A stretch of 64,000 bases of DNA, taken from assembly GCA_036768485.1 (NCBI GenBank), contig JAVLUZ010000811.1, positions 62,001-126,000 of the forward strand. Direction: 5' to 3'. The notes beneath the pieces were generated by a model that worked only from the letters and a program-made list of their open reading frames with translations, searched no databases and had not been told where the DNA came from. How positions within the stretch are numbered: the stretch's first letter is position 1; each line of letters begins with the position of its first letter. Positions 63,445 through 64,000 of this stretch are shown here, piece by piece. The position numbers and the translations under genes were made by a program. Origin of the DNA: Mermis nigrescens. Lineage: Eukaryota; Nematoda; Enoplea; Mermithida; Mermithidae.

Positions 63445-64000
63445 CCATCCCTCACGGTCATGTCGGGTCATAAGGGGTCTAGACCAAGACCATACATGTA
63501 CGGCGTAAGAATTCTGAGGGGATTGAAACCATGAAAAAAGTGCCTTTTCGGTTTAAATTCAAAAACGATTGGTATGCCTGAGAACATACATTCCCATAGG
63601 GGGTGACCTCAGGGTCCGAGACTTGAATCACTGTCGGACGATTTTGAGCTTTCAAGCATTTTCTGCATGATTTTTGGGTACAAAAGCAGCGAGGGTATTA
63701 AAATTTTTTCAGCGCTTCGCGCCGACTAGTTTATTTCTGTTATGTTTACCTATATAATACCTAGAATGAACTAAAAATGATCTGAAAAGTCAAAATTTTG
63801 GATGAATTCTTATATTTTTTACTTACAAGAGTGACGAAACTAGTCAGAATGGGACGAAAAGTAGTTAAAAATGCAGTTTTTCACATTAAAACATGCTATA
63901 TGGGATGTTTTAGCCATTTTTCATATTTGGCCTGCAAAAAAAGGCTAGATTCTAAATTTAGTGGTCCTAAATTTTGGGATTTCACCCCCTGAACTTTCGA
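63445..64000. other. Unassigned repeat-like sequence at the right end
   Basis: Contains GACTTGAATCACTGTCGGAC, similar to a stretch near 8000 (GTTACTGTCAGACGA), and a hairpin core at 63713. No STAMBP exon seen. Confidence 0.45.

Overview
This is a metazoan nuclear DNA window, most likely from an arthropod, with low GC content and very heavy repeat load. The evidence is spliced genes with GT-AG introns, a Host Cell Factor protein whose kelch residues look insect-like, two CR1/Jockey-type LINE copies, long (TA)n microsatellites, and dozens of non-autonomous DNA transposons with clean target-site duplications (TSDs). I could not fix the species. There is no operon structure, bacterial gene or CRISPR array. 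Long open frames are rare, and most open frames that exist are chance or repeat-derived.

Three host genes are supported. (1) Minus strand, 15489 down to 3638: seven exons encode the first ~349 residues of an HCF-1/HCFC1 orthologue (kelch beta-propeller). Every exon joins the next in phase, and the gene runs off the left edge. (2) Plus strand, 27678 to 36719: three phase-compatible exons give the C-terminal ~263 residues of a cysteine-containing protein I do not recognise. (3) Plus strand, 55672 to 59406: three exons give the first ~135 residues of a STAMBP/AMSH-type deubiquitinase (USP8/STAMBP dimerisation region). The JAMM catalytic exons are not seen and should lie to the right. I found no other convincing gene.

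The rest is repeats, layered inside one another. From left to right: a foldback palindrome (1-420) and several short repeats in the HCF introns; a 2.67 kb hAT-like element (7628-10300) sitting in an older repeat; further hAT-like elements at 10471, 10724, 12388 and 15111, the last placed exactly on an HCF splice donor; a 3.87 kb element with TC...CTAG ends (17036-20903) and a shorter relative (33348-36017); six copies of a ~250 bp MITE family with 8-bp TSDs; a mariner-like palindromic element with another MITE inside it (28790-29647); a 4.5 kb hAT-like composite (37154-41646) carrying an inverted-repeat block and a second element; an inverted relative of that second element holding a dead LINE (41691-45326); a second LINE split by a (TA)n tract into which four separate elements have landed (49860-54935); a hAT-like element with a BED zinc-finger remnant (57273-58559); and a nested pair at 61327-63436.

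Two themes run across the window. Many elements share one design: hAT-like termini, 8-bp TSDs, and subterminal arrays of a short GC-rich word that differs between families. A hairpin core GGCGC-GAA-GCGCC also recurs about 35-40 times in otherwise unrelated repeats, usually with its stem kept. All boundaries were read by eye, so positions of unspecific repeats may be off by tens of bases.
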